Shown piece by piece: positions 33,113 to 43,830 of a DNA stretch of 64,000 bases (position 1 is the first letter of the stretch; every line of letters begins with the position of its first letter). The position numbers were made by a program, and so were the translations under genes. This DNA comes from an uncultured Microbacterium sp. (GTDB taxonomy: Bacteria; Actinomycetota; Actinomycetes; Actinomycetales; Microbacteriaceae), in the NCBI RefSeq assembly GCF_937927635.1, contig NZ_CALBRW010000017.1, forward strand, positions 248,001 through 312,000. Reading direction: 5' to 3'. The notes under the pieces were generated by a model. It searched no databases. It saw nothing but the letters and a program-made list of their open reading frames with translations, and was not told the DNA's origin.

Positions 33113-34730
33113 GGTCCGGCTCGACAGGGATCAGCACGCCCGGGTTCATGACGCCCTGCGGGTCGAGTTCGCGCTTGACCGCCCGCAGAATGCGGATGCC
33201 GGTCTCGCCGATCTCCTCCGCCAGCCACGGCGCATGGTCACGGCCGATCGCATGATGATGGGTGATGGTGCCTCCGGCGGCCATGATGGCATCGCCCACG
33301 CGGTGCTTGACGCAATCCCAGACGTCGAACTGGTCGCCCTTGATCCCCGCCAGCACGGTGAAGTACAGCGACGCGCCCGTGGGATACACGTGCGAGACGT
33401 GGCACATCACGAAGCTGCGTGCACCGGCAACCGCGAAGCCGTCCTTCAGGGCGGCAGCCACTGCCGCACGCAGCGTGTGCAGGTTCGACCAGGTGGTGGC
33501 AGTCTCCAGCGTCTCGCAGAACACTCCGGCATCCAGCAGCGCGTCGCGCAGGTACGGCCCGTCGAATCGCGTTCGCGCCCAGTCCTCGGCCGCGCTCTGC
33601 CCGCCACTGGTGCCGCCTGCCTCGGACATCAGGGCCGCGGTGCGCGCGCGGCGGTGCTCGGCATCCTCCCCTTCGAACACGGTGACGGCGCTGGCGCCCT
33701 TGGCGAGCACCTTGCCGATGCGGCCGATCTGGGCCAGGCTGACGCCGGTCTCGGCCTCGTCGGAGAGGCGGATGACGGTGGGACCGGTACCGTGCTGCAC
33801 CACGCTGCGCAGTGCCTCGGCACCGCTCGCGAAGTCGGGGAAGGTCCAGGACTCGACGATGCGCTCGGCCGGCGTGGGGTGCACGCGTACGCGCACCTCG
33901 GTGATGACGCCGAACGCGCCCTCCGAGCCCAGCAGCAGCCTCACCAGATCCGGGCCGGCAGCCGAGCCCGGTGCGCGGCCCAGGTCCAGGTCTCCGGTCG
34001 GCGTGGCCATCCGGATGCCGGTGACCATCGTGTCGAACCGCCCGTAGCCGGCGGAGTTCTGCCCGGAGGAGCGCGTGGCGGCGAATCCGCCGATGGTCGC
34101 GTAGCGGAAGCTCTGCGGGTAGTGGCCGAGTTCGAAGCCCCGCTCGGCCAGCAGCCGCTCGGCCTCCGGCGCGCGGGTGCCGGCCAGCAGCACGGCCTCG
34201 CCGCTGATCCCGTCGAAGCGCACCAGGCCGCTCATCCGTGCGAGGTCGAGTGCGATCACGGCACGGTGCGCGCCGGCATCCGGCTCCACTCCGCCGACCA
34301 CGCTGGTGCCGCCGCCGAAGGGGACGGCGGCGAGGTTCCGCTCGGCGGCGATCCGCAGGACAGCCGCCACCTGATCGTGCGACGCGGGCCGCACCACCGC
34401 ATCCGGTGCTGCCTGCCGCCGACCGCGTCGACGCAGCAGGTCGGGTGTGGACTTGCCTCCGGCGCGGCGCAGGCGGGTCACGGGGTCGGTGTGCAGATGC
34501 TCGGGTGCGACGACGCCGCTCAGCGCGTCGACGTCCTCGCCGGTGAGTCGGGAGTCCGCCACCTCGACCTCGTCGATCGCGGGCGCGGGCGCGGGCCTGC
34601 GCACCCGTCCCAGCATCAGCGGCAGCAGGGCGCGGACGGCGCGCGGCAACTCGGTGGCGCGGGCGGGATCACCCCACCCGTCCCACCGCATCTCGGGCGG
34701 TTCGACAGCACTGTCGTGTGGCAGCTCCAT
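33105..34730 (-). CDS. FAD-binding oxidase, alkyl-DHAP synthase-like
   Basis: A 541-aa VAO/PCMH-type flavoprotein related to alkyldihydroxyacetonephosphate synthase. The FAD-binding loop PFGGGTSVVGG is at 137-147, with SSGQNSAGYG near 220, and the C-terminal HHHAIGRDH (H491-H493) matches the ADPS active-site histidines. It might act on a glycerol-phosphate-type lipid; ether lipid synthesis itself is not shown in actinobacteria. It is the first gene of an operon with the lipid kinase and GMC protein and is divergent from TetR-glpD across 20 bp. Confidence 0.87.
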   Translation of the reverse strand: MELPHDSAVEPPEMRWDGWGDPARATELPRAVRALLPLMLGRVRRPAPAPAIDEVEVADSRLTGEDVDALSGVVAPEHLHTDPVTRLRRAGGKSTPDLLRRRGRRQAAPDAVVRPASHDQVAAVLRIAAERNLAAVPFGGGTSVVGGVEPDAGAHRAVIALDLARMSGLVRFDGISGEAVLLAGTRAPEAERLLAERGFELGHYPQSFRYATIGGFAATRSSGQNSAGYGRFDTMVTGIRMATPTGDLDLGRAPGSAAGPDLVRLLLGSEGAFGVITEVRVRVHPTPAERIVESWTFPDFASGAEALRSVVQHGTGPTVIRLSDEAETGVSLAQIGRIGKVLAKGASAVTVFEGEDAEHRRARTAALMSEAGGTSGGQSAAEDWARTRFDGPYLRDALLDAGVFCETLETATTWSNLHTLRAAVAAALKDGFAVAGARSFVMCHVSHVYPTGASLYFTVLAGIKGDQFDVWDCVKHRVGDAIMAAGGTITHHHAIGRDHAPWLAEEIGETGIRILRAVKRELDPQGVMNPGVLIPVEPDHG

Positions 34731-34734
34731 GCGT

Positions 34735-34751
34735 TACAGTGTGACACATTA
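34735..34751. promoter_or_regulatory. Predicted TetR operator covering the 20-bp divergent intergenic region
   Basis: TACAGTGTGACACATTA is an imperfect palindrome (TA..GTGT-G-ACAC..TA) centred at 34743. It covers almost the whole gap between the ADPS-like gene and tetR, including the first base of the tetR start codon and -10-like hexamers on both strands (TACAGT plus, TAATGT minus). Confidence 0.55.
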
Positions 34752-35335
34752 TGGAAACTCGTCAAGCACTCGCGGCGACGTGGGACGCCACGCAGCTGCG
34801 CATCCTGGATGCCGCCGAGCAGCTGATCGCCCGGCGAGGCGTGCAAGGGCTCGCCGTCGCCGAGCTGGCGCGCGAGGCAGGAGTCTCACGGCCCACCGTG
34901 TACCGCACGTGGGCGGGGGCTGACGAGGTGGTGCGCGCCGTGCTGCTGCACCGGGTGCTGGTGCTGCTGCAGGACGTTCCGGTCTCCGATTCTCGGGAGC
35001 GGATCGTCGACGGCGTGATGCACTTCTCCGCCGCGTTCCGAGCCGATCCGCTGTACGCGGCGCTACTGGATCGCGAACCCGAGGTCTTCACGCGCTACAC
35101 ACTGCAGCGCTTCGGCACCAGCCAGCAGGCCATCCTGCAGCGCATGGCGGAGTCGGTCGCCGCCGCGCAGCACTCCGGCTCGGTGCGTGCGGGCGAGCCG
35201 CAGCACATCGCGGTCATGCTGCTGCTGATCGCGCAGTCCGCGATCCTGTCCCATGGCACGGTGAGCGATCTGATCGACGAGGCGTCGTGGGAGCACGAGC
35301 TCCGAGCCGCCCTCGACGGGCTGCTTCGGCCATGA
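34751..35335 (+). CDS. TetR-family regulator
   Basis: A 194-aa TetR protein with the N-terminal helix-turn-helix (ILDAAEQLIARRGVQGL then AREAGVSRPTVYRTW, residues about 17-56) and an all-helical ligand domain. The predicted operator overlaps its own start, so it probably represses itself, glpD and the divergent flavoprotein-kinase-GMC operon. Its stop overlaps the glpD start as ATGA. The same order (glpD, TetR, divergent flavoprotein, lipid kinase) is found at Rv2249c-Rv2252 of M. tuberculosis. Confidence 0.9.
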   Translation: METRQALAATWDATQLRILDAAEQLIARRGVQGLAVAELAREAGVSRPTVYRTWAGADEVVRAVLLHRVLVLLQDVPVSDSRERIVDGVMHFSAAFRADPLYAALLDREPEVFTRYTLQRFGTSQQAILQRMAESVAAAQHSGSVRAGEPQHIAVMLLLIAQSAILSHGTVSDLIDEASWEHELRAALDGLLRP

Positions 35336-36780
35336 CCATGCACTCCCCCGATCTGGATCCCGCGCGGCGGCGCCGGGACCTGACGCGCTCCGCCGAGGAC
35401 GAGGTCGATGTGCTCGTGGTCGGAGGCGGCATCACCGGCGCGGGAGTCGCCCTGGACGCCGCCTCGCGCGGCCTGAGCGTCACGCTCATCGAGGCGCACG
35501 ACCTGGCCTTCGGCACCAGCCGCTTCAGCTCCAAGCTCGTGCACGGCGGGCTGCGGTATCTCGCCACCGGCGACTTCGCCACGGCCCGGGAGAGCGCGCA
35601 GGAACGCCACCTGCTGATGACGACCATCGCGCCGCACCTGATCCGCTCGCTGCCGCAGCTGCTGCCGTTCGTGCCGGGCGTCACGCTCACGCAGAGATTC
35701 GCCGGAGCCGCCGGCATGATGATCGGCGACGTGCTGCGACTGCAGGCCCGCACGCCGCATGCCACGCTGCCCGGGCCTCGTCTCGTCTCGGCCCGCACCG
35801 CGCACCGGATGGCGCCCCTGCTGGATCGCACCGGGCTGCATGGCGGAATGGTCACCCACGACGGCCAGCTCGTCGACGACGCCCGCCTGGTCGTGACCGT
35901 CGCGCGCACGGCGGCCGGCCTGGGCGCCCGCGTCCTCACGCGGGTGCGGGCGCTCGCTCTGGGCGGTGACGGAGCGGATGCCGAGGACGTGCTCACCGGC
36001 GAGCGACTGCGCATCCGCGCCCGCAGCGTCATCAACGCCACCGGGGTCTGGGCGGGCACGCTCGACGAGCAGATCAGACTCCGGCCGAGCCGGGGAACGC
36101 ACATCGTGCTGGACGGGGCGGATCTCGGGCATCCGAACGCCGCCCTCACGATCCCCTTGCCCGGATCCATCAGCCGCTACGTGTTCGCCCTGCCGCAGTG
36201 GGACGGCCGCGTCTACGTCGGTCTGACCGACGAGGACGCCCCGGGGCCGATCCCCGATGTGGCTCGGCCGACCGAGGACGAGATCACGTTCCTGCTGGAC
36301 ACCCTGAACCGCGTCATGTCGACACCGATCCGCCTGGATCAGGTGCGCGGTGCGTACGCCGGCCTGCGACCGCTGGTCGACAGCGGTGACGACAGCACAT
36401 CCGACATCTCCCGTCGGCATCTGGTGGCGGCATCCGGTGCGGGATTCGTGAATGTGCTGGGCGGCAAGCTCACGACGTATCGGCGCATGGCGCAGGATGC
36501 TGTGGATCTGGCTGTGCGGCTGCGCGGGCTCACCGCGGCCCCGAGCCGCACGGCGTCGCTGCGGCTCGTGGATGCTGCGGTCCCCGCCTCTGCGCCGCTC
36601 CTCGAGGGATTGCCGCTCACGCGAGCAGGCATCGAGTTCGCCGTGCGCGCCGAGGGTGCGCTGACAGCGGACGATGTGCTGGACCGGCGCACCCGCGTGG
36701 GCCTCGTCGACGCCGACCGTGCACGGGCGTTGCCGGTGGTGACCGAACTGATGACCGCTGCGCTGAGTGAGTTCGACTGA
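35332..36780 (+). CDS. glpD: Glycerol-3-phosphate dehydrogenase (FAD)
   Basis: A 482-aa GlpD that oxidises sn-glycerol 3-phosphate to DHAP and passes electrons to the quinone pool at the membrane surface. FAD-binding GGGITGAG is at 31-38, followed by the signature SSKLVHGGLRYL near 72, and GAYAGLRPLV near 343. The start ATG overlaps the tetR stop; a second ATG two codons later is possible. At 482 aa it is shorter than E. coli GlpD at its C-terminus. The link to a lipid kinase and ADPS-like flavoprotein suggests glycerolipid turnover. Confidence 0.92.
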   Translation: MTMHSPDLDPARRRRDLTRSAEDEVDVLVVGGGITGAGVALDAASRGLSVTLIEAHDLAFGTSRFSSKLVHGGLRYLATGDFATARESAQERHLLMTTIAPHLIRSLPQLLPFVPGVTLTQRFAGAAGMMIGDVLRLQARTPHATLPGPRLVSARTAHRMAPLLDRTGLHGGMVTHDGQLVDDARLVVTVARTAAGLGARVLTRVRALALGGDGADAEDVLTGERLRIRARSVINATGVWAGTLDEQIRLRPSRGTHIVLDGADLGHPNAALTIPLPGSISRYVFALPQWDGRVYVGLTDEDAPGPIPDVARPTEDEITFLLDTLNRVMSTPIRLDQVRGAYAGLRPLVDSGDDSTSDISRRHLVAASGAGFVNVLGGKLTTYRRMAQDAVDLAVRLRGLTAAPSRTASLRLVDAAVPASAPLLEGLPLTRAGIEFAVRAEGALTADDVLDRRTRVGLVDADRARALPVVTELMTAALSEFD

Positions 36781-36810
36781 CCTCCCCTGCCCTCCCTCGC
36801 GTTCGCGCGC

Positions 36811-36816
36811 TATTCT
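36811..36816 (+). promoter_or_regulatory. Leaderless -10 box of second tetR
   Basis: TATTCT, exactly 6 nt before the ATG at 36823. It decides the start against an in-frame TTG at 36817 that would touch the -10. Confidence 0.55.
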
Positions 36817-36822
36817 TTGAAC

Positions 36823-37494
36823 ATGTTCGGTTCTGAGCTCACGCCGAAGGCCGAGCGCACGCGCACCAGGATCCGCGACGCCGCCATCACCTCATTCATC
36901 GAGCGCGGCTACCCCGACACGACGATCCGTCTCATCGCCGCCGAAGCCGGCGTGTCGGTGGGCAACGCCTACTACTATTTCCCCTCCAAGACCCACCTCG
37001 TGCAGGCGCTGTACGAACAGGTGCAACAGGAGCATGTGCGGGTGGCCGTTCCGCTGCTCGATCGCGAGAACGGCCTCGTGGATCGCCTGCGCATCGTGTT
37101 CGAGACGGGTCTCTCCGTGCTCGAGCCGTACCAGCGCGTCGCTCCGGGGTTCCTGTCGGCCATGATCGCGCCGGACTCCCCCATCAACCCGCTCTCGCGG
37201 GAGTCCTCGCCGGCACGCGCGATGACCGTGGGTCTGTTCCGGCGCGCCGTGGACGGTGCGGATCACAAGCTGCCGACGGAGATCGCCGAGGGGCTTCCGG
37301 ATGCCGTCTTCGTCGCCTACCTCGGACTGGTCCTGCGCTGGACCTACGACGACGGCGAGGGCCACTCGCGCACGCGAAGGCTGCTCGACACCGCGCTGAA
37401 GCTCCTCAGCGTCGCGCTGCCGTTCGTGCGGGTGCCGGGGGTGCGGGGCGTCGCTCGCGACCTGCTGGAACAGATCGCCGAAGTGCGGGCATGA
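36823..37494 (+). CDS. TetR-family regulator
   Basis: A 223-aa TetR protein. The helix-turn-helix lies at about residues 12-58 (IRDAAITSFIERGYPDTTI, then AAEAGVSVGNAYYYFPSK). The C-terminal part resembles TetR proteins tied to fatty-acid or envelope functions only in general form, so no ligand can be named. It is transcribed away from glpD after 42 bp and converges on dxs. No palindromic operator is obvious in its promoter. Confidence 0.88.
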   Translation: MFGSELTPKAERTRTRIRDAAITSFIERGYPDTTIRLIAAEAGVSVGNAYYYFPSKTHLVQALYEQVQQEHVRVAVPLLDRENGLVDRLRIVFETGLSVLEPYQRVAPGFLSAMIAPDSPINPLSRESSPARAMTVGLFRRAVDGADHKLPTEIAEGLPDAVFVAYLGLVLRWTYDDGEGHSRTRRLLDTALKLLSVALPFVRVPGVRGVARDLLEQIAEVRA

Positions 37495-37546
37495 CTCGCA
37501 CTGACCGCGACGCCGCATCCGACGACCATGCGCCTGACGACTGAAC

Positions 37547-39490
37547 TCAGCGGCCCTCGTGAATCGGCAGCTCCACCGCGCCGGTGCTCTCGGTCTGGCG
37601 GGCCATCGGCACGCGCCTGCCGAGCACCTGCGCGACGACGTCCTGGGCGATCTTGGAGGCCGTGAGACCGGCATCCTTCAGGACCTGATCTCGCGTGGCG
37701 TGCGAGATGTACTCGTCGGGCACTCCCAGCTCGTCGACGGCCGTGTCGATACCGGCCTCGCGCAGCACCTGACGCACCCGGGTGCCGACACCGCCGACGC
37801 GGATGCCGTCCTCCAGAGTGATCACCAGGCGGTGCCGCGCGGCCAGCTCCAGAATGGAGGGCTGCACGGGAATGGCCCAACGCGGATCCACGACCGTGGC
37901 GCCGATGCCCTGTGCACGCAGGCGCTGTGCGACATCCATGGCCAGCGACGCGAACGGCCCGATCCCGACCAGCAGCACATCCTCGGTCTCGTCCCGCACC
38001 AGCACGTCGACGCCGTCCGGCATCCGCTCGATGGCGGGGATGTCCTCGGCGACCGCACCCTTGGGGTAGCGGAGCACGGTCGGCGCGTCGTCGACGGCGA
38101 TGGCCTCGTCCAGCAGCTCGCGCAGGCGCGTGGCGTCGCGGGGGGTGGCGATGCGGATGCCCGGAACGATCTGCAGCATCGCCATGTCCCAGATGCCGTG
38201 ATGGCTGGGGCCATCGGGCCCCGTGACGCCGGACCGGTCCAGCACGAACGTCACACCGGCCTTGTGCAGGCCGACATCCATCAGCACCTGATCGAAGGCG
38301 CGGTTCATGAACGTCGCGTAGATGGCCACGACCGGGTGCAGGCCGCCGAACGCGAGTCCTGCGGCAGAGGCCACGGCGTGCTGCTCGGCGATGCCCACGT
38401 CGTACACGCGATCCGGATGCCGCTCGGCGAACGGTGCGAGCCCGGTGGGCCGAAGCATGGCGGCGGTGACGCCGATGACGCGCTCATTGCGCTCGCCGAT
38501 CTCCACCAGCGCGTCCGAGAACACCGACGTCCACGACGGACCCTTGGACGTGGCGAGGGAGTCGCCGGTCTTGGGGTCTATGCGTCCGACGGCATGGAAC
38601 TGGTCGGCCACATCGTCCCGGGCAGGCTGATAACCTCGGCCCTTCTCTGTGATGGCATGCACGATGACCGGGGCTCCGTAGCCCTTGGCCAGTTCCAGCG
38701 TCTCCATCAGCGCGTTGATGTCATGCCCGTCGACAGGACCGAGGTACTTGATGTCGAGATTGGAATACAGCGCGACGTTGTTCGTGAAGCGCGACAGGAA
38801 GCCGTGCGTGCCGCCGCGCACGCCGCGGAACAGCGCGCGCCCGAAGGGACCGAAGGCACGGAACAGGCGGTCGGACTTCGCGTGCATCTGGCGGTACGCC
38901 GCCGCGGTGCGCATGCGGTTGAGGTAGCGGGACATCCCGCCGATCGTCGGCGCGTAGGAGCGGCCGTTGTCGTTGACGACGATCACCAGGTTGCGCCGGT
39001 TGTCGTCGGAGATGTTGTTGAGCGCCTCCCACGTCATGCCGCCTGTGAGTGCGCCGTCGCCGACCACGGCGACCACATGCCGGTCACCGCGGCCGGTGGC
39101 CGTCAGCGCCCGCGAGACGCCGTCCGCCCAGCTCAGTGAGCTGGAGGCGTGCGAGGACTCCACGACATCGTGTGGACTCTCCGACCGCTGCGGGTAGCCT
39201 GCCAGGCCACCGCGCGAGCGCAGCTGCGAGAAGTCCTGCCGGCCGGTGAGCAGCTTGTGCACGTACGACTGATGCCCCGTGTCGAAGATGATCGGGTCGT
39301 CCGGTGACGAGAACACCCGATGCAGGGCGATGGTGAGTTCGACGACTCCCAGGTTGGGACCCAGGTGACCGCCGGTGCGGGCGACGTTCTCGACCAGGAA
39401 GGTGCGGATCTCGGCGGCCAACTCGGTCAGCTGCTCCGACGACAGGCCATCGAGGTCACGGGGTCCGGTGATGCTCGGCAGGATCGGCAT
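37547..39490 (-). CDS. dxs: 1-Deoxy-D-xylulose-5-phosphate synthase
   Basis: DXS (647 aa) joins pyruvate and glyceraldehyde 3-phosphate in the first step of the MEP isoprenoid pathway and needs thiamine diphosphate. TPP-binding GDG at 144-146 with N158/N159, catalytic-site HLGPNLG at 42-48, and the second-domain DVGIAEQHAV near 362 are all present. The ATG follows GGAGGAG. A -10-like TAGACT lies at 39553-39548. Dxs follows RNase D in many actinobacteria; here about 10 kb of lipid metabolism genes lie between. Confidence 0.96.
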   Translation of the reverse strand: MPILPSITGPRDLDGLSSEQLTELAAEIRTFLVENVARTGGHLGPNLGVVELTIALHRVFSSPDDPIIFDTGHQSYVHKLLTGRQDFSQLRSRGGLAGYPQRSESPHDVVESSHASSSLSWADGVSRALTATGRGDRHVVAVVGDGALTGGMTWEALNNISDDNRRNLVIVVNDNGRSYAPTIGGMSRYLNRMRTAAAYRQMHAKSDRLFRAFGPFGRALFRGVRGGTHGFLSRFTNNVALYSNLDIKYLGPVDGHDINALMETLELAKGYGAPVIVHAITEKGRGYQPARDDVADQFHAVGRIDPKTGDSLATSKGPSWTSVFSDALVEIGERNERVIGVTAAMLRPTGLAPFAERHPDRVYDVGIAEQHAVASAAGLAFGGLHPVVAIYATFMNRAFDQVLMDVGLHKAGVTFVLDRSGVTGPDGPSHHGIWDMAMLQIVPGIRIATPRDATRLRELLDEAIAVDDAPTVLRYPKGAVAEDIPAIERMPDGVDVLVRDETEDVLLVGIGPFASLAMDVAQRLRAQGIGATVVDPRWAIPVQPSILELAARHRLVITLEDGIRVGGVGTRVRQVLREAGIDTAVDELGVPDEYISHATRDQVLKDAGLTASKIAQDVVAQVLGRRVPMARQTESTGAVELPIHEGR

Positions 39491-39517
39491 GGATGCTCCT
39501 CCGCGACTTGACGAACA

Positions 39518-39536
39518 CGCGGCCGAAGCGGCCGCG
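39518..39536 (-). other. Hairpin in the dxs leader
   Basis: CGCGGCCG (39518-39525) and CGGCCGCG (39529-39536) form an 8-bp stem with a 3-nt loop in the predicted dxs 5' leader, 28 nt upstream of the ATG. Role unknown. Confidence 0.35.
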
Positions 39537-39547
39537 CGGATCTGCTC

Positions 39548-39553
39548 AGTCTA
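39548..39553 (-). promoter_or_regulatory. Predicted -10 box of dxs
   Basis: TAGACT on the minus strand, 57 nt before the dxs ATG. Confidence 0.4.
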
Positions 39554-39604
39554 TCTCGGGGTGGTGATTGTTCGGTGAACGCGGCGACTTCGTGCCGCAT
39601 CGAG

Positions 39605-39910
39605 TCAGAGCTGCGACGGCACGCTGAGGTCGCCGTAGTCGCGACGCCAGCCCCGCAGCGATCCGTCGTCCATCACCTGGTGCACCGTCCCGTCACGTCC
39701 GGACAGCACGACCGCCAGCTCCAACGGCGACGGCCGCCCGTCCTCGAGGAGCGCGTCGGCGACGGCGTTCAGCACGACGGTGAACCCCAACTCATCCCCC
39801 GCGTCGTGCACGCCTGTGATCGGGGCATCCGGTGTGTCTGCGACGACCAGAGCCAGCGCGACGGGAGCCGTGTCGCGCTGGCGATCCATGTGTCCGATAC
39901 TCCACAGCAT
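39605..39910 (-). CDS. Small hypothetical protein
   Basis: A 101-aa protein that I do not recognise. The ATG at 39910 (third codon of the open frame) has GAGGAG 6 nt upstream, which supports real translation. The sequence is soluble and acidic, without membrane spans or cysteines, and contains LVVADTPDAPITGVHDAGDE and LELAVVLSGRDGTVHQVMDD. It lies between dxs and the aconitase terminator on the same strand as both. A small regulator or immunity-like protein cannot be ruled in or out. Confidence 0.6.
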   Translation of the reverse strand: MLWSIGHMDRQRDTAPVALALVVADTPDAPITGVHDAGDELGFTVVLNAVADALLEDGRPSPLELAVVLSGRDGTVHQVMDDGSLRGWRRDYGDLSVPSQL

Positions 39911-39989
39911 GTGCATCTCCTCAGTGCCCCGACCAGGTGACGGAGCATCCCGAGCCTACGAGGGGCCACCGACACCGTATCCGGACACG

Positions 39990-40027
39990 GAGGCGCCCCG
40001 CCCGGCCGAAGCCGTGCGGGGCGCCTC
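39990..40027 (-). terminator. Terminator of the aconitase gene
   Basis: GAGGCGCCCCGC (39990-40001) pairs perfectly with GCGGGGCGCCTC (40016-40027) across a 14-nt loop, 11 nt after the acnA stop. Confidence 0.72.
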
Positions 40028-40038
40028 TGCGATCAGTG

Positions 40039-42873
<2,835 letters not shown>

Positions 42874-42940
42874 GTATCCGTCTCCTTCTGTTCTGATGGG
42901 AGCGACAGGCGACTTCATCTTGCTCGCCAAGACCACGCGG

Positions 42941-42963
42941 AGGCTAGCAAGGCTCGCCTTACC
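42941..42963 (-). promoter_or_regulatory. acnA promoter with candidate iron (DtxR/IdeR) box
   Basis: The minus strand shows a -10-like TAGCCT (42946-42941) directly preceded by GGTAAGGCGAGCCTTGCT (42963-42946), a near-perfect inverted repeat AAGGC-GA-GCCTT with similarity to the actinobacterial iron box. A repressor bound here would cover the -35/-10 spacer. Confidence 0.45.
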
Positions 42964-42997
42964 AGTCTGCGCCGCTCGACGTCCGGGCGAAAGCCCG

Positions 42998-43025
42998 AGA
43001 TTTATCTTGATGTCAAGATAAATCT
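42998..43025. promoter_or_regulatory. Perfect 13-bp palindrome upstream of acnA (MarR-type operator)
   Basis: AGATTTATCTTGA (42998-43010) and TCAAGATAAATCT (43013-43025) are perfect inverted repeats separated by 2 bp, AT-rich in a GC-rich genome. It lies about 55 bp upstream of the acnA -10 and 22 bp after DUF3159. It looks like a MarR-family site; a terminator role for the upstream operon is less likely because of the 2-nt loop. Confidence 0.5.
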
Positions 43026-43047
43026 AGCAGAGGAACAGGCCTTCGGC

Positions 43048-43830
43048 TCACTCGGCGCGCGGGTAGAGCGCGCGCACCACCAGCCAGGTGACGGCCACCA
43101 TCGGGGCGAACAGCGGCAGCCCCATGATGAGCTTCAGCGTGCCCAGCAGAGTGACCTGATCGGTGAGATACAGCGGCAGCTGCACGGCCAGGCGCGCGAA
43201 GAACAGCACGCCCCAGGCGATGCCCAGCCAGAAGAAGGCACGGCGCTTGCGCCGGTCCGCCCGCCAGGCGGTGCCCTCCCCCATCAGGAATCCGACGGCC
43301 AGCCCGATCAGGGACCAGCCGACCAGCGCTGCGATGATCATGGCCGAGCCGTAGAGCGCGTTGGTGATGAGCCCCGGGACGAAGTTGTCGGCGCCACGGC
43401 CGGTCCACAGCGCGAGCCCGGCTGCGGCGCCGGCGGCGACCAGGCCGCCGATGGCGGCCGATGGCGGCGACTTCTGCACCAGACGCACCACGGTGAACAC
43501 CGCGGCCAGCCCCACCGACACGCCCAGGGAGAGCAGCAGCGGCTCCGGCCGCACGGTGAACAGCACCACGAACGCCAGGCTGGGCAGGACGGATTCGAGG
43601 ATGCCTCGCCAGCCGCCCATCGCGCTCCAGACCACGGTCTGAGTGCGCTCGCCGCCGTCAGAGCTCAGCCCCGCGCGCCTCGCGGCGCCGCTGAGCGCGG
43701 CTCCGATCAGCTCCGCGGCGGTCGGCTCTGCGGCATCCGCTCCGGTTCCGGCATCCGCTCCAGTTCCGGCATCCGCCTGCGCCGGCGAATCCGCGTCGGC
43801 AGACGACTGCTCGTCGTCGGGTCGGCTCAC
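43048..43830 (-). CDS. DUF3159 membrane protein
   Basis: A 260-aa protein of the actinobacterial DUF3159 family. An Ala/Asp/Glu-rich N-terminal tail (about 50 residues, with a short ADAGTG repeat) precedes roughly six membrane helices starting near residue 77. Function unknown. The start is a GTG at 43830 overlapping the DUF3710 stop as GTGA. It is the last gene of dut-DUF3710-DUF3159, a conserved actinobacterial block that ends next to acnA here. Confidence 0.85.
   Translation of the reverse strand: MSRPDDEQSSADADSPAQADAGTGADAGTGADAAEPTAAELIGAALSGAARRAGLSSDGGERTQTVVWSAMGGWRGILESVLPSLAFVVLFTVRPEPLLLSLGVSVGLAAVFTVVRLVQKSPPSAAIGGLVAAGAAAGLALWTGRGADNFVPGLITNALYGSAMIIAALVGWSLIGLAVGFLMGEGTAWRADRRKRRAFFWLGIAWGVLFFARLAVQLPLYLTDQVTLLGTLKLIMGLPLFAPMVAVTWLVVRALYPRAE

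Noticed and set aside
42998..43025. Palindrome as a transcription terminator of the dut operon
   Set aside because: The loop is only 2 nt, the stem is AT-rich and no U tract follows. The symmetry fits a protein operator better, though a terminator role is not excluded.
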